Assembly (NCBI RefSeq): GCF_014859565.1
Contig: NZ_JACUUA010000005.1
Coordinates: 1 to 63,800, forward strand
Origin: Marinospirillum sp.
Lineage (GTDB): Bacteria > Pseudomonadota > Gammaproteobacteria > Pseudomonadales > Halomonadaceae
Direction: 5' to 3'
DNA: 63,800 nucleotides
Part shown: piece after piece, positions 27,479 to 44,000 of the stretch
Layout of the letters: each line of letters opens with the position of its first letter
How positions within the stretch are numbered: position 1 is the first letter of the stretch
The notes under the pieces: generated by a model
What the model saw: the letters and a program-made list of their open reading frames with translations, nothing else
What the model was told of the DNA's origin: nothing
Databases searched by the model: none
Position numbers and translations under genes: made by a program

Positions 27479-30400
27479 ATGGCTTACTCGTACACTGAGA
27501 AAAAACGCATCCGCAAGGATTTCAGCAAACTGCCACAGGTAATGGACGTACCTTATCTGCTGGCCATACAGCTGGACTCCTATCGCCAGTTCCTCCAAGA
27601 GGATAAAACAGGTGATGCGCGTACTGAAACTGGCTTGCATGCTGCATTTCAGTCCGTGTTCCCAATCGAGAGCTACTCGGGCAATGCTGCACTTGAATAT
27701 GTGAGCTATCGCCTCGGAACCCCGGCCTTTGATGTTAAGGAGTGTGTTCTGCGTGGCGTCACTTTTGCTGCCCCTTTGCGGGTTAAAGTGCGTCTGGTCA
27801 TTTATGATAAAGACTCTCCGAATAAAGCAATCAAGGACATTAAAGAACAGGAAGTTTACATGGGTGAAATGCCGCTCATGACCAAAAACGGTACCTTTGT
27901 TATTAATGGTACCGAGCGCGTTATTGTTTCTCAGTTGCATCGTTCTCCTGGTGTGTTCTTTGATCACGACCGGGGCAAAACGCATTCTTCCGGCAAGCTG
28001 CTTTATTCAGCGCGGATTATTCCTTACCGTGGTTCCTGGCTGGATTTTGAGTTTGATCCCAAGGACATGGTTTACGTGCGTATCGACCGTCGTCGCAAGC
28101 TGCCTGCGAGCATTTTGCTGCGCGCCCTGGGTTATTCTGCAGAGCAGATCCTGGGTATGTTCTTCGATACTGGCAGCTTCCATGTTGATAAAGACGGATT
28201 CTACATTGAACTGGTTCCATCACGCCTGCGCGGTGAAACCTCTTCATTCGAGATCTGTGACAAAGACGGCACTGTACTGGTAGAAAAAGATCGTCGTATC
28301 ACCCAGAAGCATATTCGCCTGCTGGAAAAAGCAGGTATTGAGCGTCTGGCTGTACCGGTTGAATACATCCACGGCAAAGTGCTTGCCAAGGATATGATTG
28401 ACCCAGCTACCGGTGAGCTGATTGTGGAATGCAACACCGAGATCAACGAAGAAGTTCTGACCAAGCTGGCTACCGCAAAAATCACTCATTTTGAAACGCT
28501 GTACACCAATGACCTGGATTGCGGTCCATTTATGTCGGATACCCTGCGTATTGATCCGACCCGCTCACAACTTGAAGCGCTGGTCGAAATTTACCGCATG
28601 ATGCGTCCTGGTGAGCCACCCACCAAAGAAGCGGCGGAAAGTCTGTTTTCCAATCTGTTCTTCTCAGAAGATCGTTACGACCTGTCCTCTGTTGGTCGCA
28701 TGAAGTTCAATCGTCGCCTGCGTCGGGACATCGACACAGGTGAAGGCGTGTTATCCCACGATGACATCATTGATGTGATGCGTGAGCTGCTGAACATTCG
28801 TAACGGCAAGGGTGAGGTTGATGATATTGATCACCTGGGTAACCGCCGTATTCGTTGTGTTGGTGAAATGGCTGAAAACCAGTTTCGTGTTGGTCTGGTG
28901 CGTGTTGAGCGGGCAGTTAAAGAGCGCTTGTCACTGGCAGAAAGTGAAGGCCTGATGCCTCAGGATCTGATCAACGCCAAACCAGTTGCGGCAGCTGTTA
29001 AAGAATTCTTTGGCTCCAGCCAACTGTCACAGTTCATGGACCAGAACAATCCGCTGTCCGAAGTCACACACAAACGTCGTGTTTCCGCACTCGGCCCGGG
29101 TGGTCTGACCCGTGAACGTGCAGGTTTTGAGGTGCGTGACGTGCATCCGACCCATTATGGTCGTGTCTGCCCGATCGAAACACCGGAAGGCCCGAACATT
29201 GGTCTGATCAACTCGCTGGCCACCTATGCTCGCACCAACTCCTACGGTTTCCTTGAAACGCCTTACCGTACGGTTGTGGATGGCAAGGTGACTGACGAAG
29301 TCACTTATCTGTCAGCCATTGAAGAAGGTCAGTATGTTATCGCTCAGGCTTCTGCGAAGCTGGACGATAAAGGCAATCTGATTGATGAGCTGGTTCAGGT
29401 GCGCCACAAGGGTGATACCACCTTTGTAACCCCTGAACAGGTGACTCGGATGGACGTGTCACCCCGTCAGGTAGTCTCGGTTGCTGCGTCACTGATTCCT
29501 TTCCTTGAGCACGATGACGCCAACCGCGCACTGATGGGCTCCAACATGCAGCGTCAGGCTGTACCAACACTTAGAGCTGACAAGCCGCTGGTGGGTACTG
29601 GCATGGAGCGTTTTGTAGCTCGCGACTCAGGTGTTTGTGCGGTTGCCCTGCGTGGTGGTGTGGTCGATTCCGTGGATGCCTCCCGTGTTGTAGTACGCAT
29701 CAACGAAGATGAGCTGGTGGGTGGTGAAGCGGGTATCGACATCTACAACCTGACCAAGTACACCCGTTCCAACCAGAACACCTGTATCAACCAGCGCCCA
29801 ATTGTTAAGCCGGGGGATGTTGTGAGCCAGGGTGATATTCTGGCGGATGGGCCTTCAGTGGATATGGGTGAGCTGGCTCTGGGTCAGAACATGCGTATTG
29901 CCTTTATGCCCTGGAACGGTTTTAACTTCGAAGACTCGATTCTGGTTTCTGAGCGGGTAGTACAGGAAGACCGTTTCACCACGATCCACATTCAGGAACT
30001 GACCTGTGTGGCGCGTGATACCAAACTGGGTTCTGAAGAGATTACTTCGGATATTCCCAACGTGGGTGAGTCTGCTCTGTCAAAACTGGATGAATCCGGC
30101 ATTGTTTACATCGGTGCAGAAGTAGGCCCCGGTGACATTCTGGTCGGTAAGGTAACACCCAAGGGTGAAACCCAGCTGACTCCGGAAGAAAAACTGCTGC
30201 GCGCCATCTTTGGTGAAAAAGCTTCCGACGTGAAAGACACTTCACTGCGTGTCTCTACCGGTATGAAAGGCACCGTTATTGATGTGCAGATCTTCACCCG
30301 TGATGGTGTTGATAAAGACAAACGCGCCCAGTACATCGAACAGATGCAGCTGGATGAAGTCCGCAAGGATCTCAAGGAAGAATTCCGTATTGCTGAAGAA

Positions 30401-31558
30401 GCAACCTTTGCGCGTCTGCGTAATGCCCTGAGCGGTCAGCCGGTGAATGGTGGCCCGCAGCTGTCCAAAGGTGCACAGGTTACTGATACCTACCTGGATG
30501 AACTGCCCTCAGTGCAGTGGTTCAAACTGCGCATGCAGGATGAAGCGCTGAACGAGCTGCTGGCTCAGGCTCAGGTGCAGCTGGACGAACGCAAAACCAT
30601 CATGGAGGAGAAGTTTGAAGACAAGAAGCGCAAGCTGCAGCAGGGTGATGACCTTGCGCCGGGCGTGTTAAAAATCGTCAAGGTGTATGTTGCCGTCAAA
30701 CGTCGTATCCAGCCGGGTGACAAGATGGCTGGTCGTCACGGTAACAAGGGTGTTATCTCTGCGATCATGCCTGTTGAGGATATGCCTTACAACGAGAAGG
30801 GTATCCCGGTTGATATCGTATTGAACCCGCTGGGTGTACCTTCACGTATGAACGTTGGACAGGTTCTGGAAACTCACCTTGGCTTGGCAGCAAAAGGTCT
30901 GGGCGAGAAGATTACTGAAATGCTTGAGCAGGAGCGTTCCACGCAACTGACCGAGATTCGCAGTTTCCTTGAACAGGTCTACAACCAGTCTGGTGGTAAG
31001 CGCGTTGAAGAACTGGATAGTTTGTCTGATGCCGAAATCATCGAGCTGGCACGCAACCTTAAAAATGGTGTGCCGATGGCAACACCGGTTTTTGATGGTG
31101 CCAAAGAGCAAGAGATTAAGGCAATGCTGGAACTTGCCGGACTTCCACGTAGTGGCCAGATGTACCTGTATGATGGCCGTACCGGTGACAAGTTTGATCG
31201 TCCGGTAACGGTTGGCTACATGTACATGCTGAAGCTGAACCACCTGGTTGACGACAAGATGCACGCACGTTCCACCGGCTCTTACAGTCTGGTCACCCAG
31301 CAGCCGCTGGGTGGTAAGGCGCAGTTTGGTGGTCAGCGTTTTGGTGAGATGGAGGTCTGGGCGCTGGAAGCTTATGGTGCTGCCTACACCCTGCAGGAAA
31401 TGCTGACAGTCAAATCAGATGACGTGAACGGTCGTACCAAGATGTATAAAAACATCGTTGATGGTAATCACCGGATGGAACCAGGCATGCCTGAGTCCTT
31501 CAACGTACTGATCAAGGAAATACGTTCTCTGGCGATTGATATCGACCTGGAATACTGA
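27479..31558 (+). CDS. rpoB: RNA polymerase beta subunit
   Basis: With beta-prime forms the catalytic core of RNA polymerase and holds the rifampicin pocket. The 1359-residue protein is full length. The rifampicin region reads [32 protein letters not shown], with wild-type residues at the usual resistance sites. The C-terminus has [31 protein letters not shown] precedes the ATG. Confidence 0.99.
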   Translation: MAYSYTEKKRIRKDFSKLPQVMDVPYLLAIQLDSYRQFLQEDKTGDARTETGLHAAFQSVFPIESYSGNAALEYVSYRLGTPAFDVKECVLRGVTFAAPLRVKVRLVIYDKDSPNKAIKDIKEQEVYMGEMPLMTKNGTFVINGTERVIVSQLHRSPGVFFDHDRGKTHSSGKLLYSARIIPYRGSWLDFEFDPKDMVYVRIDRRRKLPASILLRALGYSAEQILGMFFDTGSFHVDKDGFYIELVPSRLRGETSSFEICDKDGTVLVEKDRRITQKHIRLLEKAGIERLAVPVEYIHGKVLAKDMIDPATGELIVECNTEINEEVLTKLATAKITHFETLYTNDLDCGPFMSDTLRIDPTRSQLEALVEIYRMMRPGEPPTKEAAESLFSNLFFSEDRYDLSSVGRMKFNRRLRRDIDTGEGVLSHDDIIDVMRELLNIRNGKGEVDDIDHLGNRRIRCVGEMAENQFRVGLVRVERAVKERLSLAESEGLMPQDLINAKPVAAAVKEFFGSSQLSQFMDQNNPLSEVTHKRRVSALGPGGLTRERAGFEVRDVHPTHYGRVCPIETPEGPNIGLINSLATYARTNSYGFLETPYRTVVDGKVTDEVTYLSAIEEGQYVIAQASAKLDDKGNLIDELVQVRHKGDTTFVTPEQVTRMDVSPRQVVSVAASLIPFLEHDDANRALMGSNMQRQAVPTLRADKPLVGTGMERFVARDSGVCAVALRGGVVDSVDASRVVVRINEDELVGGEAGIDIYNLTKYTRSNQNTCINQRPIVKPGDVVSQGDILADGPSVDMGELALGQNMRIAFMPWNGFNFEDSILVSERVVQEDRFTTIHIQELTCVARDTKLGSEEITSDIPNVGESALSKLDESGIVYIGAEVGPGDILVGKVTPKGETQLTPEEKLLRAIFGEKASDVKDTSLRVSTGMKGTVIDVQIFTRDGVDKDKRAQYIEQMQLDEVRKDLKEEFRIAEEATFARLRNALSGQPVNGGPQLSKGAQVTDTYLDELPSVQWFKLRMQDEALNELLAQAQVQLDERKTIMEEKFEDKKRKLQQGDDLAPGVLKIVKVYVAVKRRIQPGDKMAGRHGNKGVISAIMPVEDMPYNEKGIPVDIVLNPLGVPSRMNVGQVLETHLGLAAKGLGEKITEMLEQERSTQLTEIRSFLEQVYNQSGGKRVEELDSLSDAEIIELARNLKNGVPMATPVFDGAKEQEIKAMLELAGLPRSGQMYLYDGRTGDKFDRPVTVGYMYMLKLNHLVDDKMHARSTGSYSLVTQQPLGGKAQFGGQRFGEMEVWALEAYGAAYTLQEMLTVKSDDVNGRTKMYKNIVDGNHRMEPGMPESFNVLIKEIRSLAIDIDLEY

Positions 31559-31564
31559 GTAATA

Positions 31565-31640
31565 CTGCCGGACAGCATGCTGTCCGGCAGACCCCGGTAT
31601 TCCGGGGCTGGATGAGATTGCATGGCGGGCTGTTGCCCGC
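31565..31640 (+). repeat. Three tandem hairpins between rpoB and rpoC
   Basis: A perfect 26-bp palindrome (31565-31590, half site CTGCCGGACAGCA) is followed by CCCCGG-TATT-CCGGGG (31592-31607) and GCGGGC-TGTT-GCCCGC (31625-31640). None has a T-run. They may be processing or stability signals, or slow the polymerase before rpoC. Confidence 0.8.
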
Positions 31641-31666
31641 TGCCACTCCAACGGGAGCTGCGGCTG

Positions 31667-35881
<4,215 letters not shown>

Positions 35882-35923
35882 AGTCCTGGGGTCGGTAGGA
35901 GTCGGTGAATAGCCTGCTCCTAC

Positions 35924-35953
35924 TTGACCTCTTGTGCTTTCTGACCGTAGAAT
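35924..35953 (+). promoter_or_regulatory. Promoter of the str operon (rpsL-rpsG-fusA-tuf)
   Basis: TTGACC (35924-35929) and TAGAAT (35948-35953) are 18 bp apart and followed by a GCGC discriminator. The roughly 100-nt leader contains hairpins GGATAG/CTATCC (35972-35989) and GGTGT/ACACC (36021-36034). No strong terminator separates rpoC from this promoter. Confidence 0.65.
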
Positions 35954-36059
35954 GCGCTTCCTCAAAAGAGGGGATAGGTGCGTCTATCCATTTTGTACTA
36001 TCAGAAATCTGCCTTGTGGCGGTGTTTTTACACCAAAACAGACATTGGAGTTTGCTTGC

Positions 36060-36431
36060 ATGGCAACAATTAATCAGTTGGTTCGCAAGCCACGCAAACG
36101 TAAGGTAGCCAAAAGCGACGTTCCTGCGCTTCAGGCTTGCCCACAAAGGCGTGGTGTTTGTACTCGTGTTTACACGACTACCCCTAAAAAACCTAACTCG
36201 GCACTGCGTAAAGTCTGCCGTGTGCGTCTGACCAATGGTTTCGAAGTTTCTTCGTACATTGGTGGTGAAGGTCACAACCTTCAGGAGCACTCGGTTGTTC
36301 TGATTCGCGGTGGTCGTGTAAAAGACTTACCTGGTGTGCGTTATCACACTGTACGCGGTGCTCTGGATACCTCTGGTGTTCAAGCGCGTCGTCAGGGCCG
36401 TTCCAAATATGGCGCCAAGCGTCCTAAGTAA
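36060..36431 (+). CDS. rpsL: 30S ribosomal protein S12
   Basis: Part of the decoding centre of the 30S subunit and the target of streptomycin-resistance mutations. The 123-residue protein has [22 protein letters not shown] and [17 protein letters not shown]; the Lys residues at the classic resistance sites are wild type. The ATG at 36060 gives [12 protein letters not shown], the family start, after GGAG. Confidence 0.98.
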   Translation: MATINQLVRKPRKRKVAKSDVPALQACPQRRGVCTRVYTTTPKKPNSALRKVCRVRLTNGFEVSSYIGGEGHNLQEHSVVLIRGGRVKDLPGVRYHTVRGALDTSGVQARRQGRSKYGAKRPK

Positions 36432-36507
36432 TATTTTCAGTTAACTGTGTCGGATAAGAGTAAGGCCAGGCCGTTTTGATTCATGCCGATGTCCTGGGGT
36501 TACCTGA

Positions 36508-36999
<492 letters not shown>

Positions 37000-37011
37000 G
37001 GGAGGCCCCAA

Positions 37012-39117
37012 GTGGCACGTAAAACCCCTATTAATCGTTACCGTAACATCGGTATCTGTGCTCACGTTGATGCGGGTAAAACCACGGCAACTGAGCGCGT
37101 GCTGTTCTACACCGGCGTTAACCACAAGCTGGGTGAGACGCACGACGGTGCATCCACAACGGACTGGATGGAGCAGGAGCAGGAGCGTGGTATCACGATC
37201 ACCTCAGCGGCTGTTACCACTTTCTGGAAAGGCATGGCTCACCAGTTTGATGAACACCGTATCAACATCATCGACACCCCCGGGCACGTTGACTTCACGA
37301 TCGAAGTAGAGCGCTCACTGCGCGTACTGGATGGTGCGGTTGTTGTGTTCTGTGCGTCATCTGGTGTTGAGCCGCAGTCAGAGACTGTATGGCGTCAGGC
37401 TAACAAGTACGAAGTACCGCGTCTGGTATTCGTTAATAAGATGGACCGTTCCGGTGCTGATTTTGAGCGTGTTGTTGCTCAGATCAAGACTCGTCTGGCG
37501 GCCAATCCTGTTGCGATTCAGCTGCCAATTGGTGCGGAAGAAGAGTTCGAAGGTGTTGTTGACCTGATGCAGATGAAGTCCATTTACTGGAATGAAGCTG
37601 ACCAGGGTATGACCTTTGAGCTGCGTGATATTCCTGAGCATCTGGTTGAGAAGGCTGAGTTGTTCCGTGAGCAGATGATTGAAGCTGCCGCTGAAGCCAA
37701 CGAAGAGCTGATGAACAAGTACCTTGAAGAAGGTGAGCTGACGACTGAAGAAATCAAAGCTGGTTTGCGTCAGCGTGTTATTGCTAACGAAATTGTACTG
37801 GCTCTGTGTGGTTCTGCCTTCAAAAACAAGGGTGTTCAGGCTGTGCTGGATGCTGTTGTTGAATACCTGCCTGCTCCGAACGAAGTTAAGGCAATCGAAG
37901 GTGAGTTGGAGAATGGTGAGACTGGCGTGCGCCCAGTTGATGACAATGAGCCCTTTGCAGCTCTGGCATTCAAAATTGCTACCGACCCCTTTGTTGGTAC
38001 TCTGACTTACATTCGTGTCTATTCAGGTGTTCTGGAAAGTGGTTCCGGTGTGTACAACTCCGTAAAGCAAAAGAAAGAGCGTGTTGGTCGTCTGGTTCAG
38101 ATGCATGCCAATAACCGTGAAGAGATCAAAGAAGTGCGTGCTGGAGACATCGCGGCCTGTGTAGGCTTGAAAGATGTAACCACCGGTGACACCCTGTGCG
38201 ATCTGGACAATAAAATTGTTCTGGAGCGTATGGAATTCCCTGATCCGGTTATTTCGGTTGCTGTCGAACCGAAGTCCAAGGCCGACCAGGAAAAGATGGG
38301 TATTGCTCTGAGTAAGCTGGCTCAGGAAGATCCATCCTTCCGCGTCAAAACGGATGAAGAAACGGGTCAGACGATTATTTCCGGTATGGGTGAACTGCAC
38401 CTGGACATCATCGTTGACCGTATGCGTCGTGAATTCAAAGTGGAAGCCAACATCGGTAAGCCACAGGTTGCATACCGTGAAACCATTCGTAAGAAGGTTG
38501 AGCAGGAAGGCAAGTTTGTGCGTCAGTCCGGTGGTCGTGGTCAGTATGGTCATGTCTGGCTGAAAATCGAGCCGCTCACCGATAAGGGTGAAGATGGCGA
38601 GAAGACTTACGAGTTCGTTAACGAAGTCGTTGGTGGTGTAGTACCGCGCGAGTACATTCCTGCTGTTGATAAGGGTTGCTTTGAGCAGCTGCAGAATGGT
38701 GTTCTTGCCGGTTACCCAATGATCGACGTTAAAGTCACCATCTTTGATGGTTCTTACCATGACGTCGACTCTAACGAAATGGCCTTCAAAATTGCCGGTT
38801 CCATGGCAATCAAGGAAGGCGCAAGGAAAGCAGGCGCAGTATTACTTGAGCCGATGATGAAGGTTGAAGTGGTCACGCCTGAAGAGTACATGGGCGACGT
38901 TATGGGCGACTTGAACCGCCGTCGTGGTCTCGTACAGGGCATGGACGATATACCCGCTGGTAAGATCGTGCGTGCAGAAGTTCCGCTGGGTGAAATGTTC
39001 GGTTACGCAACCGATCTGCGCTCCGCAACTCAGGGCCGTGCTAGCTACTCCATGGAGTTTGCTAAGTACTCAGAGGCACCGGCTAGCATTGTAGATGCCG
39101 TAATCAAACAGAAGTAA
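37012..39117 (+). CDS. fusA: Elongation factor G
   Basis: GTPase that drives ribosome translocation. The 701-residue protein starts with GTG at 37012 after GGGAGG. It has HVDAGKTT (P-loop), DTPGHVDF and NKMD, with domains II-V intact. The C-terminal region has [29 protein letters not shown]. Confidence 0.99.
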   Translation: MARKTPINRYRNIGICAHVDAGKTTATERVLFYTGVNHKLGETHDGASTTDWMEQEQERGITITSAAVTTFWKGMAHQFDEHRINIIDTPGHVDFTIEVERSLRVLDGAVVVFCASSGVEPQSETVWRQANKYEVPRLVFVNKMDRSGADFERVVAQIKTRLAANPVAIQLPIGAEEEFEGVVDLMQMKSIYWNEADQGMTFELRDIPEHLVEKAELFREQMIEAAAEANEELMNKYLEEGELTTEEIKAGLRQRVIANEIVLALCGSAFKNKGVQAVLDAVVEYLPAPNEVKAIEGELENGETGVRPVDDNEPFAALAFKIATDPFVGTLTYIRVYSGVLESGSGVYNSVKQKKERVGRLVQMHANNREEIKEVRAGDIAACVGLKDVTTGDTLCDLDNKIVLERMEFPDPVISVAVEPKSKADQEKMGIALSKLAQEDPSFRVKTDEETGQTIISGMGELHLDIIVDRMRREFKVEANIGKPQVAYRETIRKKVEQEGKFVRQSGGRGQYGHVWLKIEPLTDKGEDGEKTYEFVNEVVGGVVPREYIPAVDKGCFEQLQNGVLAGYPMIDVKVTIFDGSYHDVDSNEMAFKIAGSMAIKEGARKAGAVLLEPMMKVEVVTPEEYMGDVMGDLNRRRGLVQGMDDIPAGKIVRAEVPLGEMFGYATDLRSATQGRASYSMEFAKYSEAPASIVDAVIKQK

Positions 39118-39153
39118 TTTTTAAATCTGCCGTTAACTGAAGAGGTTATCGTT

Positions 39154-40347
39154 GTGGCTAAAGAAAAATTTGAACGTAGCAAACCCCACGTAAACGTTGG
39201 CACCATTGGTCACGTTGACCATGGTAAAACCACTCTGACCGCTGCCCTGACTCGCGTTTGTGCAGAAGTATTTGGTGGTACTGCAGTTGCATTCGATGGT
39301 ATCGATAATGCACCTGAAGAGCGGGAGCGTGGTATCACCATCGCAACTTCTCACGTTGAATACGAATCAACCATTCGCCACTACGCTCACGTCGACTGCC
39401 CCGGCCACGCTGACTATGTTAAAAACATGATCACTGGTGCTGCACAGATGGACGGTGCAATTCTGGTTTGTTCTGCAGCTGATGGCCCCATGCCTCAGAC
39501 TCGTGAGCACATCCTACTGTCTCGTCAGGTTGGCGTTCCATACATCGTTGTGTTCATGAACAAAGCGGACATGGTTGATGATGAAGAGCTGCTGGAACTG
39601 GTAGAGATGGAGCTTCGTGACCTGCTGTCCATGTACGAGTTCCCTGGTGACGACACTCCGATCATCATCGGTTCTGCGCTGATGGCACTGAACGGTGAAG
39701 ACGACAACGAAATGGGCACCACTGCCGTTCGTAAACTGGTTGAAGCTCTGGATACTTATATTCCTGAGCCTGAGCGTGCCATCGACAAGCCGTTCCTGAT
39801 GCCGATCGAAGACGTATTCTCCATCTCCGGTCGTGGTACTGTTGTGACGGGTCGTGTTGAGCGTGGCATTGTTAAAACCGGCGAAGAAATTGAAATCGTT
39901 GGTATTGTTGACACGGTTAAAACTACTTGTACTGGTGTTGAGATGTTCCGCAAACTGCTCGATGAAGGTCGTGCGGGTGAGAACATCGGCGCCCTGCTGC
40001 GTGGCACCAAGCGTGACGACGTACAGCGTGGTCAGGTTCTGGCCAAGCCAGGCTCCATCAAGCCTCATACCCAGTTTGAAGCAGAAATCTACGTTCTGTC
40101 TAAAGACGAAGGTGGCCGTCACACGCCTTTCTTCAAAGGCTACCGTCCTCAGTTCTACTTCCGTACAACTGACGTAACCGGTTCTTGTGAACTGCCAGAA
40201 GGCGTGGAAATGGTTATGCCTGGTGACAACGTTAAGCTGATTGTTACCCTGATCGCTCCAATCGCGATGGAAGACGGTCTGCGTTTTGCCATCCGTGAAG
40301 GTGGTCGTACTGTTGGTGCTGGTGTTGTTGCCAAAATCCTTGCCTGA
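39154..40347 (+). CDS. tuf: Elongation factor Tu
   Basis: Delivers aminoacyl-tRNA to the ribosome. The 397-residue protein starts with GTG and has [17 protein letters not shown] and NKAD, with the three-domain layout. The insert [13 protein letters not shown] near residue 185 matches the slightly longer Pseudomonas-type EF-Tu rather than the 394-residue enteric form. It is the only tuf copy in the window. Confidence 0.99.
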   Translation: MAKEKFERSKPHVNVGTIGHVDHGKTTLTAALTRVCAEVFGGTAVAFDGIDNAPEERERGITIATSHVEYESTIRHYAHVDCPGHADYVKNMITGAAQMDGAILVCSAADGPMPQTREHILLSRQVGVPYIVVFMNKADMVDDEELLELVEMELRDLLSMYEFPGDDTPIIIGSALMALNGEDDNEMGTTAVRKLVEALDTYIPEPERAIDKPFLMPIEDVFSISGRGTVVTGRVERGIVKTGEEIEIVGIVDTVKTTCTGVEMFRKLLDEGRAGENIGALLRGTKRDDVQRGQVLAKPGSIKPHTQFEAEIYVLSKDEGGRHTPFFKGYRPQFYFRTTDVTGSCELPEGVEMVMPGDNVKLIVTLIAPIAMEDGLRFAIREGGRTVGAGVVAKILA

Positions 40348-40370
40348 TTGGGTAGCGGCCTGAGCCAATA

Positions 40371-40403
40371 AAAGAGGGTCTCCGTAAGGAGACCCTCTTT
40401 CTT
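40371..40403 (+). terminator. Strong terminator after tuf
   Basis: A perfect 13-bp stem (40371-40383 and 40388-40400) with loop GTAA runs into TTTCTTG. It ends the str operon 24 bp after tuf. Confidence 0.92.
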
Positions 40404-40425
40404 GTATCAAATTTGCGCTTAAAAT

Positions 40426-40455
40426 TTGACACGCATGAAATCACGGCACTATAAT
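40426..40455 (+). promoter_or_regulatory. Strong promoter of the S10 operon
   Basis: Consensus TTGACA (40426-40431) and TATAAT (40450-40455) are 18 bp apart. The expected leader before rpsJ is only about 60 nt, too short for the long L4-responsive leader known in E. coli. Confidence 0.88.
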
Positions 40456-40520
40456 GCTGCTCCTTTTTCAGGTGCAGATCCGGTGTCTGTGCCATGTAGT
40501 CCGTACCGGAGCATTGGATA

Positions 40521-40832
40521 ATGCAAGACCAGAAAATCCGTATTCGGCTGAAATCGTTTGATCATCGCCTGATCGATCAGTCTGCGCTGGAGATAGTTGA
40601 AACTGCCAAGCGCACTGGTGCACAGGTGAAGGGTCCGATTCCTCTGCCGACTCGTAATGAAAAATTTACTGTGCTGATTTCTCCGCACGTAAACAAAGAT
40701 GCCCGTGACCAGTACGAAATTCGTACTCACAAGCGCGTGCTGGATATCGTTGAGCCAACAGAAAAAACTGTTGATGCACTGATGAAGCTCGAGCTGGCCG
40801 CTGGTGTGGATGTTCAGATCAGCCTGGGCTGA
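40521..40832 (+). CDS. rpsJ: 30S ribosomal protein S10
   Basis: A 30S head protein that also contacts NusG in antitermination (NusE). The 103-residue protein starts [19 protein letters not shown] and has [35 protein letters not shown]. It is the first gene of the S10 operon. The stop codon lies inside a long perfect inverted repeat described separately. Confidence 0.98.
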   Translation: MQDQKIRIRLKSFDHRLIDQSALEIVETAKRTGAQVKGPIPLPTRNEKFTVLISPHVNKDARDQYEIRTHKRVLDIVEPTEKTVDALMKLELAAGVDVQISLG

Positions 40833-40872
40833 TCTGACTGAGTAGTGAAAAGCAGTTAGCGTCGTGAGACGC
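40814..40872 (+). repeat. Two hairpins between rpsJ and rplC
   Basis: An 11-bp perfect inverted repeat (40814-40824 and 40827-40837) spans the rpsJ stop. A second stem, GCGTC-GTGA-GACGC (40859-40872), has a GNRA-type tetraloop. The 120-nt gap is wide for this junction, and no T-run follows. Confidence 0.7.
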
Positions 40873-40952
40873 AGTACAATTTAGATAGTGGAATGCCCTG
40901 GAAAAGGCAGCCATAGCGGGTGATAGCCCCGTACACTGATAGGAGACATGAA

Positions 40953-41594
40953 ATGGCTCTTGGCTTGGTCGGTAAGAAAAGCGGCATGACCCGCATTTTC
41001 ACCGAAGACGGTGTATCTATACCCGTCACCGTGATTGAAGTCACTCCTAACCGCATTACGCAGATCCGTACGCCTGAGGTGGATGGTTATTCTGCAGTGC
41101 AGGTTACTGCTGGTTCGCGTAAAGCGAAGCATCTGACCAAAGCGCAGGCTGGGCATTTTGCCAAAGCTGGTGTTGAGGCAGGTCGCATCGTGCGCGAATT
41201 CCGTCTTGCTGATGATCAGGAAGTCCCTGCACAGGGTTCTGAACTGACTGTCAGTCTGTTCGAAGCTGGTCAGATTATTGATGTGACCGGTACATCTAAG
41301 GGTAAGGGTTTTCAGGGTGCTGTAAAGCGCTGGAACTTCCGTACTCAGGATGCAACCCATGGTAACTCCCTCTCTCACCGTGCTCCTGGCTCCATCGGCC
41401 AGAACCAGACTCCTGGCCGTGTATTTAAAGGCAAAAAAATGGCTGGGCAAATGGGTGCAGAGCAAGTGACCGTGCAATCCCTGGAAATCGTTCGTGTTGA
41501 CGCTGAGCGTAATCTGCTGTTGGTCAAGGGCGCTGTGCCCGGAGCCACTGGTGGTGACGTGATCGTTCATCCAGCGGTCAAGGCTCGCAGCTAA
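40953..41594 (+). CDS. rplC: 50S ribosomal protein L3
   Basis: An early-assembly 50S protein reaching the peptidyl transferase centre. The 213-residue protein starts [16 protein letters not shown] and has the RNA-contacting loop [35 protein letters not shown] placed the start at 40953, after AGGAG; an earlier in-frame codon at 40920 is unlikely. Confidence 0.98.
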   Translation: MALGLVGKKSGMTRIFTEDGVSIPVTVIEVTPNRITQIRTPEVDGYSAVQVTAGSRKAKHLTKAQAGHFAKAGVEAGRIVREFRLADDQEVPAQGSELTVSLFEAGQIIDVTGTSKGKGFQGAVKRWNFRTQDATHGNSLSHRAPGSIGQNQTPGRVFKGKKMAGQMGAEQVTVQSLEIVRVDAERNLLLVKGAVPGATGGDVIVHPAVKARS

Positions 41595-41608
41595 GAGGAT
41601 AATGACGC

Positions 41609-42214
41609 ATGAACCTGAATCTAGCCGGAGCTCAGGGTACTGTCGAAGTATCCGATGCGACCTTTGGAAAAGAATTTAACGAAGCCCTCGTTCACCAGGT
41701 AGTTGTTGCATACATGTCTGGTGCTCGTCAGGGTAGTCGTGCTCAGAAGACACGTGCAGAAGTCAGTGGCGGCGGCAAAAAACCGTGGCGTCAAAAAGGT
41801 ACTGGCCGTGCTCGTTCTGGTACCGCGACTTCTCCGATCTGGCGTAAAGGTGGTGTAACCTTTGCTGCCCGCCCTCAGGATCACTCTCAGAAAGTGAACA
41901 AAAAAATGTATCGCTCCGCGATGCGTTCGATTCTTTCTGAACTGGCCCGTCAGGATCGTCTGATTGCTATCGAAGAATTTACTGTCGATGCACCCAAGAC
42001 CAAACTGCTGGCTGCCAAGCTTGAGGAAATGAAGCTGAGCAAAGTACTGATCATCACTTCAGAGCTGAATAGCAACCTGTACCTGGCAGCGCGTAACCTG
42101 CCGCATGTTGAAGTTATTGAAGCCGATGCAGTCGACCCTGTCAGCCTGATCGCCTACGAAACCGTGCTGGTTACCGTACCGGCCCTGCGTCAGTTCGAGG
42201 AGAAATTGGGATGA
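41609..42214 (+). CDS. rplD: 50S ribosomal protein L4
   Basis: Lines the peptide exit tunnel; in E. coli it also regulates the S10 operon. The 201-residue protein has the tunnel loop [33 protein letters not shown]. It overlaps rplW by 4 bp (ATGA). Confidence 0.98.
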   Translation: MNLNLAGAQGTVEVSDATFGKEFNEALVHQVVVAYMSGARQGSRAQKTRAEVSGGGKKPWRQKGTGRARSGTATSPIWRKGGVTFAARPQDHSQKVNKKMYRSAMRSILSELARQDRLIAIEEFTVDAPKTKLLAAKLEEMKLSKVLIITSELNSNLYLAARNLPHVEVIEADAVDPVSLIAYETVLVTVPALRQFEEKLG

Positions 42215-42507
42215 ACCAGGAGCGCCTGTTTAAAGTGCTGCTCGGTCCACACATGACCGAGAAGGCTGCAATACTGGCTGATGACAAGAATCAGTACGTA
42301 TTCAAAGTAGCCGCAGATGCGACCAAGCCTGAAATCAAAAAGGCTGTAGAGCAGCTGTTTGATGTCAAGGTTGATGCCGTCAGTGTTGTTAACACCAAAG
42401 GCAAAACCCGACGCACTCTTCATGGTCTCGGTCGTCGCAAAGGTTTCCGCAAGGCGTATGTTAGCCTGGTGGAAGGTCAAGCGATCGACTTCGCTGACGC
42501 GGAATAA
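42211..42507 (+). CDS. rplW: 50S ribosomal protein L23
   Basis: Located at the tunnel exit and the main docking point for trigger factor and SRP. The 98-residue protein has [23 protein letters not shown] and [25 protein letters not shown]. Its start overlaps the rplD stop, implying coupling. Confidence 0.97.
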   Translation: MNQERLFKVLLGPHMTEKAAILADDKNQYVFKVAADATKPEIKKAVEQLFDVKVDAVSVVNTKGKTRRTLHGLGRRKGFRKAYVSLVEGQAIDFADAE

Positions 42508-42523
42508 GGCAAGGGGTTGAATC

Positions 42524-43348
42524 ATGGCAGTTATTAAGACTAAGCCGACTTCACCCGGTCGCCGCCACCTGGTCAAGGTGGTGAATAAGGATCTGCATAA
42601 AGGTGCACCACACGCACCTCTGCTGGAATCCAAAAGCAAGACCGGCGGCCGTAACAACAATGGACGCATTACCACTCGCCATATTGGTGGTGGTCATCGT
42701 CAGCATTACCGTATTGTCGACTTCAAACGCGACAAAGACGGTGTGGTAGGTGTAGTGGAGCGTCTGGAATATGATCCAAACCGTTCTGCACACATCGCCC
42801 TGATCAAGTACCTGGACGGTGAGCGTCGCTACATCATTGCCCCAAAAGGCCTGGTGGCTGGTGATCGTATTCAGTCGGGTATGGATGCTCCGATCAAGGC
42901 AGGTAACACTATGCCGCTGCGTAACATGCCACTCGGTGCCACTCTGCACTGTGTTGAGCTCAAGCCTGGCAAGGGTGCGCAAATTGCGCGTTCCGCTGGT
43001 GCCTCAGTTCAGCTGGTTGCACGTGAAGGCGCTTACGCCACTCTGAGGCTGCGCTCCGGCGAAATCCGCAAAGTATTAGTGGATTGCCGTGCAACCCTGG
43101 GTGAAGTAGGTAACAGCGAGCACAGTCTGCGTGTCCTCGGTAAAGCCGGTGCCAGTCGTTGGCGTGGTGTTCGTCCTACCGTTCGCGGTATGGCGATGAA
43201 CCCTGTTGACCACCCTCATGGTGGTGGCGAAGGCCGCAACAAGGGTATGCATCCGACTTCGCCTTGGGGTGTGCCAACCAAGGGTTACAAAACTCGCAAA
43301 AACAAGCGCACGAACAATCTGATTGTTCGCCGTCGCAAAGCGAAATAA
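42524..43348 (+). CDS. rplB: 50S ribosomal protein L2
   Basis: Conserved 50S protein needed for subunit joining and peptidyl transfer. The 274-residue protein has [23 protein letters not shown] and the conserved C-terminal [23 protein letters not shown], including the essential His. Confidence 0.98.
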   Translation: MAVIKTKPTSPGRRHLVKVVNKDLHKGAPHAPLLESKSKTGGRNNNGRITTRHIGGGHRQHYRIVDFKRDKDGVVGVVERLEYDPNRSAHIALIKYLDGERRYIIAPKGLVAGDRIQSGMDAPIKAGNTMPLRNMPLGATLHCVELKPGKGAQIARSAGASVQLVAREGAYATLRLRSGEIRKVLVDCRATLGEVGNSEHSLRVLGKAGASRWRGVRPTVRGMAMNPVDHPHGGGEGRNKGMHPTSPWGVPTKGYKTRKNKRTNNLIVRRRKAK

Positions 43349-43366
43349 CTTTAAGGGGATACCGCT

Positions 43367-43642
43367 GTGCCTCGTTCACTGAAGAAAGGTCCTTTCATTG
43401 ACCTTCATCTGTTGAAAAAAGTGGAAGTTGCGGTTGAAGGCAAAGACAAGAAGCCAATTAAGACTTGGTCTCGTCGCTCAATGATCATTCCAGATATGAT
43501 CGGCCTGACAATCGCTGTCCACAATGGACGCCAGCATGTACCGGTTTACATCACAGAAGAGATGGTCGGTCACAAGCTGGGTGAATTTGCTGCAACCCGT
43601 ACTTATCGCGGACATGCAGCTGACAAGAAAGCCAAGCGCTAA
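43367..43642 (+). CDS. rpsS: 30S ribosomal protein S19
   Basis: A 30S head protein near the A site, pairing with S13. The 91-residue protein begins [19 protein letters not shown] after a GTG start at 43367. It ends [10 protein letters not shown]. Confidence 0.97.
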   Translation: MPRSLKKGPFIDLHLLKKVEVAVEGKDKKPIKTWSRRSMIIPDMIGLTIAVHNGRQHVPVYITEEMVGHKLGEFAATRTYRGHAADKKAKR

Positions 43643-43656
43643 TTCAGGAGGTAATG

Positions 43657-43989
43657 ATGGAAGTCGCCGCTAAAATGCGTGGTGCACGTCTGTCCGCACA
43701 GAAGGCTCGCTTGGTTGCTGATCAGGTGCGTGGCAAGAAGGTTGCAGACGCGCTTAACCTGCTGACCTTCAGCCCGAAAAAAGGTGCTGAGCTGGTCAAG
43801 AAGGTGCTTGAGTCTGCAATTGCAAACGCTGAGCATAACGAAGGTGCTGATATCGATGAACTGCGTGTTTCCACTATTATGGTGGATGAAGGCATGACCA
43901 TGAAACGCATTAAACCGCGTGCCAAGGGTCGGGCTGATCGCATTCTCAAGCGCACTTGCCATATCACTGTCAAGGTTGCAGACCGGTAA
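43657..43989 (+). CDS. rplV: 50S ribosomal protein L22
   Basis: Lines the exit tunnel with L4; its hairpin loop is a site of macrolide resistance. The 110-residue protein starts [27 protein letters not shown] and ends [19 protein letters not shown]. Two ATGs stand in tandem (43654 and 43657); AGGAGG at 43646-43651 is better spaced for the second. Confidence 0.97.
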   Translation: MEVAAKMRGARLSAQKARLVADQVRGKKVADALNLLTFSPKKGAELVKKVLESAIANAEHNEGADIDELRVSTIMVDEGMTMKRIKPRAKGRADRILKRTCHITVKVADR

Positions 43990-44000
43990 GGAGTCACCCT

